Assembly: GCF_003113895.1 (NCBI RefSeq)
Contig: NZ_BDUD01000001.1
Coordinates: 6,438,792-6,502,791, forward strand
Direction of reading: 5' to 3'
Length of the DNA: 64,000 nt
Source of the DNA: Nostoc commune NIES-4072
GTDB lineage: Bacteria > Cyanobacteriota > Cyanobacteriia > Cyanobacteriales > Nostocaceae
Position numbers and translations under genes: made by a program. Of this stretch, positions 19,397 through 28,118 are shown in pieces (the stretch's first letter is position 1; each line of letters opens with the position of its first letter). The notes beneath the pieces were generated by a model. It did not search any database. It was not told the DNA's origin and worked only from the letters and a program-made list of their open reading frames with translations.

Positions 19397-19738
19397 ATGA
19401 AGAAGTTGAAAGCAGCGGTTGTTGCCCTTGTACCTGGCATCATCTTTGTTCCCTGGACATCACCTGCACTTGCCCATGATGTGCGTTATCCCAGCAATAA
19501 TGGTTACGGTCAAGTGCGTGACAATCACGAGATTGTGGACGCTTGCGACACTAACAGGAACGGTAAAGGGTTCTACGTTCTTTATAGCTTGCGGAGCGGA
19601 GCTAGGGGAAGGGTGGGGGACGGCAACGGAGCTGATGCTGGCTGCGGAATTGCCAGAGTGGGCAGCCCCCAGAATCCAGTTGTGCGCTTCACCGTTTGCC
19701 AGGATTTTACTGGGTGTTCCCCTTGGAGGGACGCCTAA
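19397..19738 (+). CDS. Small secreted four-cysteine protein
   Basis: 113 residues. A classical Sec signal peptide (MKKLKAAVVALVPGIIFVPW, cleavage probably after ALA at 26) is followed by an 87-residue Gly/Asn/Asp-rich mature part with four cysteines (C50, C83, C101, C107), which suggests two disulfides. The start has CGGAGAAAG 4-5 nt upstream. No family is recognised; it has the look of small secreted proteins from actinobacteria. An overlapping +3-frame reading of similar length at 19419 lacks a ribosome site and signal peptide and is rejected. The gene sits behind copy A of a duplicated leader also found ahead of the next secreted protein. Confidence 0.75.
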   Translation: MKKLKAAVVALVPGIIFVPWTSPALAHDVRYPSNNGYGQVRDNHEIVDACDTNRNGKGFYVLYSLRSGARGRVGDGNGADAGCGIARVGSPQNPVVRFTVCQDFTGCSPWRDA

Positions 19739-19870
19739 TCTCTGTTCATCGGGGTGAGATCGCCCCTCGCTGTAGATACTTTGTTGAGAGCTAAGATTGC
19801 TCGATTGTTGCTCGAACGCATTCCCCTAGCCAGAATTGATCGGGTACTACAACTATTAGAAAGTTGGTAG
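19736..19870 (+). other. Possible short gene relic
   Basis: An in-frame stretch without an upstream ATG encodes about 43 residues (including RAKIARLLLERIPLARIDRV) ending at TAG 19868-19870. The segment vaguely resembles the N-terminal helix-turn-helix of IS1-like transposases, but this is weak. Confidence 0.2.
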
Positions 19871-19897
19871 AGCAGCATGAACATTATCTCCAACACA

Positions 19898-19935
19898 AAA
19901 AAAAGGCAGTGGTGTAAAAACACTGCCTTTTTTTG
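19898..19935. terminator. Bidirectional Rho-independent terminator
   Basis: A-tract, GGCAGTG, a 9-nt loop, CACTGCC and T7 form a strong hairpin flanked by A and T runs, so it can work on both strands. It ends transcription of the 113-residue protein gene. Confidence 0.85.
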
Positions 19936-20004
19936 CTATCTAAAGTTACTTGAAAGCGTAACAAAAGAGTATTAAATGTCCGGTTCTATGCAGTTGCTCC
20001 TAAC

Positions 20005-20301
20005 ATAGATTTATTAACAACCAACGTAAAAAAAAACAGAAAGCAGTAGAAATTTTATCCCATTTCTCCAAATGTTTCCTATATCATAACTCCCCAAATT
20101 CGCTAATTAAGTGAGTCTGGAGGGGTTCTGATATGTTGCAATGTTAAAGACAATTGGTATTACTATTCCGCATTACAAATACTCTAGAACGTTTCAAAAG
20201 TTAACATAATCAAAACATAATTGCTGTAGTTATGTTTTATAAACAAGCTGTATCGCCTTGATTTTTTAGATTAATTTATATAAAAATTGAATTAAGTAGA
20301 T
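20005..20301 (+). repeat. Duplicated leader block, copy B
   Basis: About 297 bp, clearly related along its whole length to 19038-19333 but diverged by scattered substitutions and small indels. It lies about 195 bp upstream of the 102-residue secreted protein gene. The coding sequences downstream of the two copies are unrelated. Confidence 0.85.
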
Positions 20302-20495
20302 GAAGCCTTGACGGCTTAGTTCTACTTGATCAAAGTAGGTGAAAAAACTATAACTAAACCTACACTTTGAAGATAGCAAACCTCAAAAGTTTGTCAGAGT
20401 TTGAATTAACTTTCAAGTTGAAATTACTGCACCAACAAAATTAGGATGCAGATTGTTTTTATTCTCTCAATGCGTAAATCCCAAAGGAGATAAGT

Positions 20496-20804
20496 ATGTA
20501 CGCCAATCTCATCAAAGATAATTTCGTGAAATTAACTCGTATGGTTGCTATCGGTACAGCCGCAGCATCTGTTACGCTTGTCGGCATCATCCCCCCGACC
20601 TTTGCTGCCCCCCTTGCACCAAGCTGCATCAGGATAACAAGTCAATCATCAAGGAGTATAAGGGTTAACAATACATGTGGAACACAGAAGAGAGTGAAGG
20701 TCGTTCTTGCCTTTGCACCAGACAAAGCATGTACGGCTATCAATCCTGGTCAAAACACTTTGTCATGGAGGATAGGTAGATTTGATAGACTGGAAAGCTG
20801 TTAA
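20496..20804 (+). CDS. Small secreted protein, tendamistat-like pattern
   Basis: 102 residues. A Sec signal peptide (hydrophobic core about 17-34, likely cleavage after TFA at 37) precedes a 65-residue mature protein with four cysteines at 44, 61, 79 and 102. Starting at APSC, the mature part follows the alpha-amylase inhibitor tendamistat: APSC, a Cys 17 residues on (16 in tendamistat), RVKVV after it, exactly 18 residues to the third Cys, A-x-x-PGQ-x-T next to it, and a final RL-x-x-C. The inhibitory Trp-Arg-Tyr triad is not kept (only an Arg). So the fold is likely shared; inhibition of amylase is not supported. The start has AAAGGAG 6 nt upstream. Confidence 0.8.
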   Translation: MYANLIKDNFVKLTRMVAIGTAAASVTLVGIIPPTFAAPLAPSCIRITSQSSRSIRVNNTCGTQKRVKVVLAFAPDKACTAINPGQNTLSWRIGRFDRLESC

Positions 20805-20873
20805 TTTTATTTAGTTCACAGGTTACAATTTCAGATCACATCTCTAAAACCTATCTTTAATAAGTGTGATACC

Positions 20874-20905
20874 GCCCCCAGTAGCAAGCTATTGGGGGCT
20901 TATTA
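20874..20905. terminator. Hairpin terminator between convergent genes
   Basis: GCCCCCAGTAGC (20874-20885) pairs with GCTATTGGGGGC (20888-20899), followed by TTATTAA. It lies between the secreted-protein gene and the stop of the convergent ABC permease gene and can serve both. Confidence 0.8.
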
Positions 20906-20931
20906 ATTCTCTGCAATGCCTACGGGAAAAA

Positions 20932-22098
20932 CTATGTGCTACGTAAAGCTGTAACAGGATTTAGCTGACTAGCTCGTAAAGCCGGGAGAAAACCAGCGCC
21001 TACCCCCACCAGCAGGGCCGACCCTAAGGACAAGGCTGCTGTACTACTTTCAAATTGGTACGGTAAATCAAAAGTACCGACAACCACCAATGTCAACCCA
21101 TGCACTGTCATCAGCGCTACAGTTCCCCCCAATAAACTCAAAACCGCCGCTTCTAGAATGAACTGCAACATGATGTCCTGCTTTGTTGCCCCGATCGCTA
21201 GCTTCAGACCAATTTCGGCAGTCCGCTCCGCTACGGTGGCGATGGTAATATTGGCAATGCCGACACCACCCACCAATAGAGAGATTACTCCCACTGCTGC
21301 CAGTGCCATTGAAACAGATTCAAGGGTTTTCTGTTGCTCTAGGATGTCTTCGACATTGTTAGTAACATAAAATTTTTGACTTGGAAATCGCTGCTCCAAC
21401 AGTTTTTTTGTCTGGTCTTCCAAGTTTTTCAGGTCTTCGAGTTTGCGGGGGCGCATCCAAATAGTTCCAATATCCTGGCTACCCATTAAAGCGTTGAAAA
21501 CCGACATCGGTATCAGTAGCTCACCTTCAGGCGCCTCGTTGTTACCGGGATTAGTCTTTACCACCCCTACAACGATATAGGGACGGCGATTAGCATAAAT
21601 GCGCTTACTCGTTGGCTTTTGACCTTTGAAAAGTTTGTCCGCGAGAAATTGATCAATTACCACTACAGGTCTATAGCTGGCAAAATCTGCTCTTGTGAAG
21701 AATCGTCCCTTCACTAATTGCTTACCGGATGTGAGCAAGAAGTTTTGGGAAACACCCAACATCGAAGGATTCTTTGCTTCCTGATCTTGAAAAAATGTTT
21801 GAAAAGAAGTTGAGGAACTGGAGGCACTGATTGCTTGCAAGCCCAAGAGCCGTTTTTGCAAGAATTTCATGTCTTCTAGCCGAAGAACTTGGGACTCCGG
21901 GAATACTACGACCTGAGGAGCATCTCGCTCTGCCATTTGACGGGCAATCACTGCCCTACTGATGCTGCCGACCTGAAGCGTCGCTGTTACCGCAGCTACA
22001 CCCATGAAAACGCCCAAAGTGGTTAGGGTGGAACGCAGAGCGTTGCCGCCCAGAGAGCGGCAAGTAAGAGCTAGTAGGTCAAAAGGTTTGAGACTCAT
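20932..22098 (-). CDS. ABC transporter permease, MacB/FtsX type without ATPase
   Basis: 388 residues: N-terminal TM (about 18-45, LRSTLTTLGVFMGVAAVTAT), a MacB-like periplasmic domain (about 50-260), then three TM helices in the FtsX domain (about 272-375, with VERTAEIGLKLAIGATKQDI between them). There is no ATPase domain and no ATPase gene nearby, so the energy subunit must be encoded elsewhere. The gene follows the HlyD-type adaptor by 4 bp, so the two form an operon. Confidence 0.88.
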   Translation of the reverse strand: MSLKPFDLLALTCRSLGGNALRSTLTTLGVFMGVAAVTATLQVGSISRAVIARQMAERDAPQVVVFPESQVLRLEDMKFLQKRLLGLQAISASSSSTSFQTFFQDQEAKNPSMLGVSQNFLLTSGKQLVKGRFFTRADFASYRPVVVIDQFLADKLFKGQKPTSKRIYANRRPYIVVGVVKTNPGNNEAPEGELLIPMSVFNALMGSQDIGTIWMRPRKLEDLKNLEDQTKKLLEQRFPSQKFYVTNNVEDILEQQKTLESVSMALAAVGVISLLVGGVGIANITIATVAERTAEIGLKLAIGATKQDIMLQFILEAAVLSLLGGTVALMTVHGLTLVVVGTFDLPYQFESSTAALSLGSALLVGVGAGFLPALRASQLNPVTALRST

Positions 22099-22102
22099 TG
22101 TG

Positions 22103-23608
22103 CTATTCGCTTTTAGTTTCAGTCGAATTGTCTTCGGGAACGCTTGGCATTCCTGGTTCTGATTTGGAATCAGTTGCGGGCAGCACCACTTGATCTCCAG
22201 GGCGCAGACCAGAAGTCACTTCTACATTAGTCAACCCCTCTAGCCCTAAAGTGATGTTTTTTTTCTGAGCCTTACCTTGTTTATCCCGCACCAATACATA
22301 GGGCTTTTCTTCAGAGCGGACAATCGCTTCCGTGTCCAAAACCACCACATTCTGTCGCTGTTGCAAAATAATCTCGACATTTACCTGGCTGCCTGGAATC
22401 AGCTTGCCAGAAGGGGTATTAAGTCGCACTTTTGCAGATACCGTTGCTTGTCCCGGTTGTTGGCTACTGCTTTGGCTTTCGTTCCCAGAAGAAGTGGTTG
22501 CTATAGGAGACAAACTTTGCACCCTTCCCTGAAATGACTCAGCATTAGGGCCGATAACGCTGATGCGGGCTAATTGGTTGACTCGGACTTTAGCCGCATT
22601 CAGGGTGGAAAGCTGGAGCGACACCAGTTCTTCGGTGGGGTCGCCCAATGTGAGCATATCAGTACGCACCTGAACCCCTTCCCCATCCTTAACTTTGATG
22701 TCGAGAACTTTACCATTAATAGGCGCAGTCAAGAGATTATTCTGGAGTTGCTGCTGGATTTTTTGGAGTTCAAGCTGAAGGCGCTGGAGTTCACGGATAT
22801 CAGTGTTGACCGCTAACTGAGCCTCGCGCAGTGCAGATTGAGCTTCCATAATTTTGTTCTGCGTTTGCTGTTGCGTATTTTGTAGCTCTATCTGAAGGTT
22901 TTGAAGTTCGATGATATCGGTGTTAACGGTTAACTGAGCCTGCCCTGCGGCAGATTTGGCGCGGCGAACCTGTTCCTCCTGTGTGCGAAGTTCATTTTTG
23001 GCAATGAAGCCCCTTTTATCCAGAGCCTCAAGCTCTTGGAGTTTCCTTTCCTCGGCTTTTAGGTCTTCCTCAGCTTCGACAAATTTTTGGTGGTTACTTT
23101 CTAGAGTAAGTTTCTGTTTTTGAATCTGGAATTGCTTATTTGTCTGATTTTCCCGTTTAGCTGCTTTTAGCTTTTCCTCGGCTTCAACAACTTTCTGGCG
23201 GTTACTAGCCAGAGTGAGTTGCTGTTTTTCAATCTGCAACTGCTGGTTGATGAGGATAGTTTGTCGGTCGGGGTTACGCAGAATAATTAGTGGCTGACCA
23301 GATTTTACCCGATCGCCAAGCCGTACTAGCACGCGATCGACTGCTCCTTCTGCTGGAGACTTAAGAGTTTGTTGACCACGCAGTTCAAGAATACCGCTCT
23401 CATTGATTGAGGTTTCAATGTTGCCGCGTTCTACAGTGACAACAGGCTGCTGTGCCGACTCTGGTGGTCGATTTTGATGGACATAAACTAGCCAGCCCCC
23501 AGCGCTAACCGAAGCCAAAACTGCTGACCAGGCTAACCATTTAACTCCTGTCTTAAATTTCTTTTTACCCTGCTCCATAAACGCAGCGCCCGCCGTTTTT
23601 GAGGTCAT
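22103..23608 (-). CDS. HlyD/MacA-family periplasmic adaptor
   Basis: 501-residue membrane-fusion protein with one N-terminal TM (about 25-43), a lipoyl half (SPAEGAVDRVLVRLGDRV), a long coiled coil (about 115-290) and beta-barrel/C-terminal domains. The coiled coil is built from two internal duplications: QIEKQQLTLASNRQKVVEAE reappears as QIQKQKLTLESNHQKFVEAE, and VNTDIIELQNLQIELQ as VNTDIRELQRLQLELQ. This lengthens the hairpin that contacts a TolC-type channel. It has AAAGGAT ahead of the ATG and is first in the two-gene operon. Confidence 0.9.
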   Translation of the reverse strand: MTSKTAGAAFMEQGKKKFKTGVKWLAWSAVLASVSAGGWLVYVHQNRPPESAQQPVVTVERGNIETSINESGILELRGQQTLKSPAEGAVDRVLVRLGDRVKSGQPLIILRNPDRQTILINQQLQIEKQQLTLASNRQKVVEAEEKLKAAKRENQTNKQFQIQKQKLTLESNHQKFVEAEEDLKAEERKLQELEALDKRGFIAKNELRTQEEQVRRAKSAAGQAQLTVNTDIIELQNLQIELQNTQQQTQNKIMEAQSALREAQLAVNTDIRELQRLQLELQKIQQQLQNNLLTAPINGKVLDIKVKDGEGVQVRTDMLTLGDPTEELVSLQLSTLNAAKVRVNQLARISVIGPNAESFQGRVQSLSPIATTSSGNESQSSSQQPGQATVSAKVRLNTPSGKLIPGSQVNVEIILQQRQNVVVLDTEAIVRSEEKPYVLVRDKQGKAQKKNITLGLEGLTNVEVTSGLRPGDQVVLPATDSKSEPGMPSVPEDNSTETKSE

Positions 23609-23859
23609 ATAATCCTTTGCGGCTGAATCAAATAGTTGAAATGGCGTTGTCTAACTTTACCATTCGGCTGGGCAAGCTTGTATCAGCGATTAAAATTAGT
23701 ATATTGCCTAACTCTACTTCAATATTGTGAAATTAAATCTAGTAATTCAAGGTTTTTAAACTTCTTTTTTATGCATAATTCAAGGATTTATGTTTTTATT
23801 ACTATTCCGACTCATGCAATCGGAAGCTGAGGTTATATCTGGTAGCTCATGGTCGTAGT

Positions 23860-24684
23860 TTAAGCCCATTGCACAGGATCTAATTGATAGTAGCGTTGCA
23901 GTTGCTCATAAAGTGTCGGATGCTTAGACAGCAATTGGTGTGGTTTCTCAAAGAATGTCTCAGTCGCTACGGCAAAAAATTCTGCGGGATTCGTTGCACC
24001 ATAGCTATCCATTACCGTCTTTGCACCTTGTAGAACATCATTACAAAGTTGCTGATATTCTTCTGTCATCACCTTTGCCCAAATAGCATAGTCTGATTTG
24101 CTTTTCAGTATAGGAACTCCTTCAGCTTTACCATCTTCTTGATCCAACTGATGGGCGAATTCATGAAGCACAACGTTACGTCCATCTTCCCAGTTATTAA
24201 TGTCTTGTTTGACTTGTTCCCAAGACAGTACTACTTGGTCATTTGCCCACGATTCACCTAGCCTTGCCACACGCCTCTCTTCAACAACATATTTTCCGAT
24301 GGAAGTCGTTTCTTGAACAAAATAAGCGTTGGGATACACCAGAATTGAACGAAGTCTGGGGAAGTATTGACCACGTTCATTTAATAGGAGCAAACAGGCG
24401 ATCGCAGCAAGAGTCAGTTTCATTTCCTCTGTCACCTGTAATCCTCTACAACCAATGAATTGCTTTTCTGCTAAGAATACTTGAATATGTCCCTGAAGTC
24501 GTCTGATTTCATTGGGAGAGAGACACAGATAAATAGGAAGATTATTCTCAACAATTGCATTCCACAGTGGGGGTAAATGACGGCGTTTGAGACGGTTTCT
24601 TCGCCTTTTTACTAGAATAGGATTGATTAAAATCCCGGTGAGAATCAGCCCAATGATGATAAAGACAACTATTGTTTGAATCAT
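23860..24684 (-). CDS. Zinc peptidase of the MtfA (M90) family
   Basis: 274 residues. One N-terminal TM (about 4-22) anchors the protein, followed by the MtfA fold with the zinc motif HEFAHQLD (H174-E175-x2-H178). Family members are metallopeptidases; E. coli MtfA acts on the glucose PTS regulator Mlc, which is not relevant to cyanobacteria, so the target is unknown. No operon partner is evident. Confidence 0.88.
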   Translation of the reverse strand: MIQTIVVFIIIGLILTGILINPILVKRRRNRLKRRHLPPLWNAIVENNLPIYLCLSPNEIRRLQGHIQVFLAEKQFIGCRGLQVTEEMKLTLAAIACLLLLNERGQYFPRLRSILVYPNAYFVQETTSIGKYVVEERRVARLGESWANDQVVLSWEQVKQDINNWEDGRNVVLHEFAHQLDQEDGKAEGVPILKSKSDYAIWAKVMTEEYQQLCNDVLQGAKTVMDSYGATNPAEFFAVATETFFEKPHQLLSKHPTLYEQLQRYYQLDPVQWA

Positions 24685-24824
24685 TGACTTCTGAGCAGGT
24701 TACATATTTAAGTCACTGGTAAACAGAAAATCTATAAAATAATTGTTCTTGTTGTGGCTCAATAACTTTATTAAAATGGTACTTTTTTATCTTGGATAAA
24801 GTTTCCTAATTCCACACATCACCT

Positions 24825-26747
24825 CTATTGGATCAGAATTATGCAAGATTGAACTTTGGTAGAAAGGGTTTTTTGAAGCCCTTGTTCAACTTTGCTAATC
24901 AGTTTATCAAAAGCCTCTTGATCTGCTGTCAACTGTTCTTGAAGAACTTTCTCTAAGTCAGGCTTTATTTGCTCACACATCTCCTCGATTTTTTTGTCAC
25001 TCAAAAAACTAGAACGAACCCAACTAGGTACATCCACATTTGTCTTGATTACTTCTTGAACACTCTTGCGATTTAGCTCCATTCCTGCTGCCATCACCGA
25101 AGCTCCATATACTAGGGCAATCGGCCAGGTTAAATGTCCAGTGAGTATAAGAGTGATGATGCTAGCTACAGTGCCTCCACCAATTACTACATTGACAATA
25201 AAGCCCACTGTCTCAGCCAAAATAGCATCTCCAATTCGTAGCTCTGGGTTAACAAAATTTGGGTCAATACTATCCTGGAACCTTAAGCTACTTCTAGGTA
25301 TCTGAAACTTTCGACAGATTGGATCGGTTTGTGCAGCTAAATCGGGTTGGATTTTATTGCTAAACCACAAAGTGCATTGATGATTAATTATCTGCACAGC
25401 GCGTTCGCTTTTGAGCCACTGTTCTGCACGACTGATTAAAGATGTTTCTAAATCGGCTAAAGTCCGTATTTTGTTTTTTTGCCAATCTTTTAAAGCTGGT
25501 TTAACTGCGTTGACGAGCAAGCCGTCTGTCAAAGGCTTAGTTAATGATTCGATTAACTCCGGGATATGCCTTTCAATCAAACCTTTAAGCGTATTCGAGG
25601 TAAATAGTTTGTTGACTTCTTCTTTAAAAGCAGCAGCACGCAGATCCCATCGTCCTACTCGTGCTAATCCCAGTGCAATACACCGTTCCGGTTCCGGATC
25701 GGGGCGAAGCAGCGTTTCTGGTTCGGGAAACATTTCTTGACAAAGCAAGTGGGTAAACTTCATGCGAGATGCACCGCCAGTCATCAGCAGAAGTTTGGGC
25801 ACGATTCCAAGTTTTTCTAGCTTTTCTTTCGCCTCGGTTAAAGAGTCGGTAAACGATCGCACCCAACTATGATGCCCCAGTTCCGGTAAAGGCTGGTTTA
25901 AAATTTCCTCCATCATCAATTTATTGACTTGGGGAATAAAATAAATCTGTTCGTTAATCGACTCGAAGCCACGCGCAAAGGATTCAGGATCGCTGTATAG
26001 CTGTTCATTAGAAAAGTAATCTTCTTTAGCTTTGCGACAAGCAAGTTCACAACGAGCTTGGTGATGCGGATATTCCTTAAGTATTTTTTCGAGTAATGCT
26101 TTTTGTTCGTGGTTGGCGAGAGTCCGGGCAAAAATAGCTTTGTCAATTAGAGATGCACCTAAAGTATTACTCCCGAAATCTATCGGGATCTCTTCTAAGC
26201 TCTTAACCAGAGTAAAATCTGTGGTTGAAGAACCAATATCGACAATTAGCACCGATGCAACAAGTTTGTCATACTCAAGCTTCCCGGCTTCCTTGGCTTG
26301 CATGAAAGCAGCCCGCGATTCTGGTACAACATTTAGTTGGGGAATACCAGCTTCTTGAAGTAGCTTTTGGTATTCGGTGCGATCGCTAACTGACCATCCT
26401 GAAGGGCAACCTATGTAAAAATAGCTACTTTCCCCACCTTCAAGTTGTTTACTTTCTTTCAAAAGTCGGTAGTAGGTTGCTACAAAAGTGCTAATTGTTT
26501 CCCGATATTTGGGATCGTTGTTGGGTTTTTGCTTGAAAGAAATTGTTAGTTGGGTAACGCCAGCTTGAATTAATGCTTGTTCGCCGACAAGATAACCGAG
26601 TTTAGGATGCCAACCAAGGGCTGTAATTTGGTTCTTCTTGTTATTAATCTCCAGCATCTGAGGGGGGTCGATGCTTTCCACTATCGCTTTAGCTACAGCC
26701 GTTTCACCGTGCCCCAAATCAAAACCGATTGTTTCTAAAATTTCCAT
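24825..26747 (-). CDS. Hsp70/actin-fold ATPase with C-terminal membrane segment
   Basis: 640 residues. The first 370 form an Hsp70/MreB-type nucleotide-binding domain: phosphate-1 loop FDLGHGET (9-16), phosphate-2 loop VDIGSSTTDFT (169-179) and adenosine motif TGGASR (323-328). The DnaK substrate-binding domain is absent. Instead a helical region (about 375-500) leads to a hydrophobic stretch at 512-558 that could cross the membrane twice, then a charged helical tail. A 14-bp gap to the upstream membrane-protein gene indicates an operon. Role unknown; it is not DnaK. Confidence 0.82.
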   Translation of the reverse strand: MEILETIGFDLGHGETAVAKAIVESIDPPQMLEINNKKNQITALGWHPKLGYLVGEQALIQAGVTQLTISFKQKPNNDPKYRETISTFVATYYRLLKESKQLEGGESSYFYIGCPSGWSVSDRTEYQKLLQEAGIPQLNVVPESRAAFMQAKEAGKLEYDKLVASVLIVDIGSSTTDFTLVKSLEEIPIDFGSNTLGASLIDKAIFARTLANHEQKALLEKILKEYPHHQARCELACRKAKEDYFSNEQLYSDPESFARGFESINEQIYFIPQVNKLMMEEILNQPLPELGHHSWVRSFTDSLTEAKEKLEKLGIVPKLLLMTGGASRMKFTHLLCQEMFPEPETLLRPDPEPERCIALGLARVGRWDLRAAAFKEEVNKLFTSNTLKGLIERHIPELIESLTKPLTDGLLVNAVKPALKDWQKNKIRTLADLETSLISRAEQWLKSERAVQIINHQCTLWFSNKIQPDLAAQTDPICRKFQIPRSSLRFQDSIDPNFVNPELRIGDAILAETVGFIVNVVIGGGTVASIITLILTGHLTWPIALVYGASVMAAGMELNRKSVQEVIKTNVDVPSWVRSSFLSDKKIEEMCEQIKPDLEKVLQEQLTADQEAFDKLISKVEQGLQKTLSTKVQSCIILIQ

Positions 26748-26761
26748 ACCCTTATTGTCTA

Positions 26762-27742
26762 TTATTCTCTAGAAGCGGAATATGCTGGCTCAATAACCCT
26801 ACCGCGTCTAATCAAGCGATCGCCTTTCAACAGAGCCGGAGTTAGAGTCACATGATCTTTGGTATCGGGGTCGATACTTGGCTCGAAGTCAAAATAATTG
26901 CGATCGCTATGCGGATCATTTGGTCGGTAAATTTGAGCGTTAATTCCCTGAGACATTAAAATCTGTGGCAGAAGTTTTGCAAGTTCATAAGCCATTTGGG
27001 GTTTATCAAGTTTTGATGCGCCCATCAGCCTTTGCAGAAAATTTAATAGCTCTGGCAATTCTTCTATTGCTAAGTTGCCTTCATGTTTATTCCATTCTTC
27101 TACTCTAGCTACTGCTAGGTCGATAGTGTTGAGAGCATCGCCAAGATGATCTAAAAATATTTTGCTATCAACCCGAAGCATAGGTTTAGGTAATTCCAAT
27201 AGCTCTGAAGACATAGAATTTTGCTGGCTCTTTAACTCAAGTTGCAGCACAACTTCTACCCCCAGAAGTATAGAGGTAAGTAAGATAGCCATCCATGCAC
27301 CTGGGGTAGTTTTAGTTAAAGAGAACAACGAACTTAAGATGCCTATATAAATTAGTCCCTTTAGCAGTTTTAGGATTAATCTGCTGGAAAAAAGGTTTGT
27401 ACTTGGGTTAGTAAATTGCTTTTGCTCTATTGGAGCAATTTGAGAATAGTTAGCCGCAGCAAGAGTAGCAATAGACTGCCGCAGGGTATCTAGGAAAAAG
27501 GAAGCCAGACGAATTTGAGCCAGATTAAGTTTTTCAATGTAAATTCTTTCGAGATTATCAAGTCGATTTTGAACCAACTTAACTATCTCCTCGATGTTGG
27601 TTGTGTTATCAATATCTGTCTGGAGTTGGTTGCGTTCTTCGCTAAAAAGTGAAGTAATTGTTTTCATTGCGTTGACTAAGACTTTAACGTTATTAATAGG
27701 AGTGAAATGAGCAGACAACTGCTTATTTAAACCTGTAATCAC
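26762..27742 (-). CDS. Membrane protein partner of the Hsp70-like ATPase
   Basis: 326 residues, no recognised family. The N-terminal 100 residues are helical with coiled-coil character, two TM helices lie at about 125-142 and 148-169, and the rest is a soluble domain with an acidic surface (PNDPHSDRNYFDFEPSIDPD). It is the first gene of a two-gene unit with the Hsp70-like ATPase, which also has a membrane segment, so a membrane complex is likely. It contains no J-domain HPD or GrpE signature. Confidence 0.7.
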   Translation of the reverse strand: MITGLNKQLSAHFTPINNVKVLVNAMKTITSLFSEERNQLQTDIDNTTNIEEIVKLVQNRLDNLERIYIEKLNLAQIRLASFFLDTLRQSIATLAAANYSQIAPIEQKQFTNPSTNLFSSRLILKLLKGLIYIGILSSLFSLTKTTPGAWMAILLTSILLGVEVVLQLELKSQQNSMSSELLELPKPMLRVDSKIFLDHLGDALNTIDLAVARVEEWNKHEGNLAIEELPELLNFLQRLMGASKLDKPQMAYELAKLLPQILMSQGINAQIYRPNDPHSDRNYFDFEPSIDPDTKDHVTLTPALLKGDRLIRRGRVIEPAYSASRE

Positions 27743-28118
27743 ATGATGACTGATGTAATTAATCTAAGTTATGTAGTTCTAGTATTTTTTGGCTGGAAAA
27801 TTGCCCTCAATGTTATCTAGAAATCTTGCATATAGTTGAGATCGCACGTAGACTGCTGATGAGGCAGGTTCACCGAAGAAGCAGAGGAGAAGGTGGCTAT
27901 TCACTGGGGGAACAAGCCCTTTTCCGTTACGCGAAGCGGAGCGAAGCATGGGTAAGAAGCCCCGTCATGAAGGGCGCAAGACTTGAATTGAGTACAAGCT
28001 CCTTCCCAGCCTCTCCCCCTAGCTCCCTGCTCCCCTGCCTCTTTTGACTGGAGTCTTTGAAGGCCACCTATTGTCTAACCATTGATTGCAAATTACGCCC
28101 ATTAGAAGGAGGAGCAGA
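27743..28118. other. Intergenic region without a clear gene
   Basis: 376 bp between divergent genes. It holds a C/T-rich run near 27998-28046 (CTCCCTGCTCCCCTGCCTC) resembling decayed heptamer repeats and small GAAGCGGAGCGAAGC palindromic bits. No convincing gene was seen. Confidence 0.5.

Noticed and set aside
19419..19757. 112-residue frame overlapping the first secreted-protein gene
   Set aside because: It has no ribosome site or signal peptide, and it is a frame-shifted reading of the better supported gene at 19397-19738.
20496..20804. Functional alpha-amylase inhibitor
   Set aside because: The Trp-Arg-Tyr loop that blocks amylase in tendamistat is not conserved, so only the fold is proposed.
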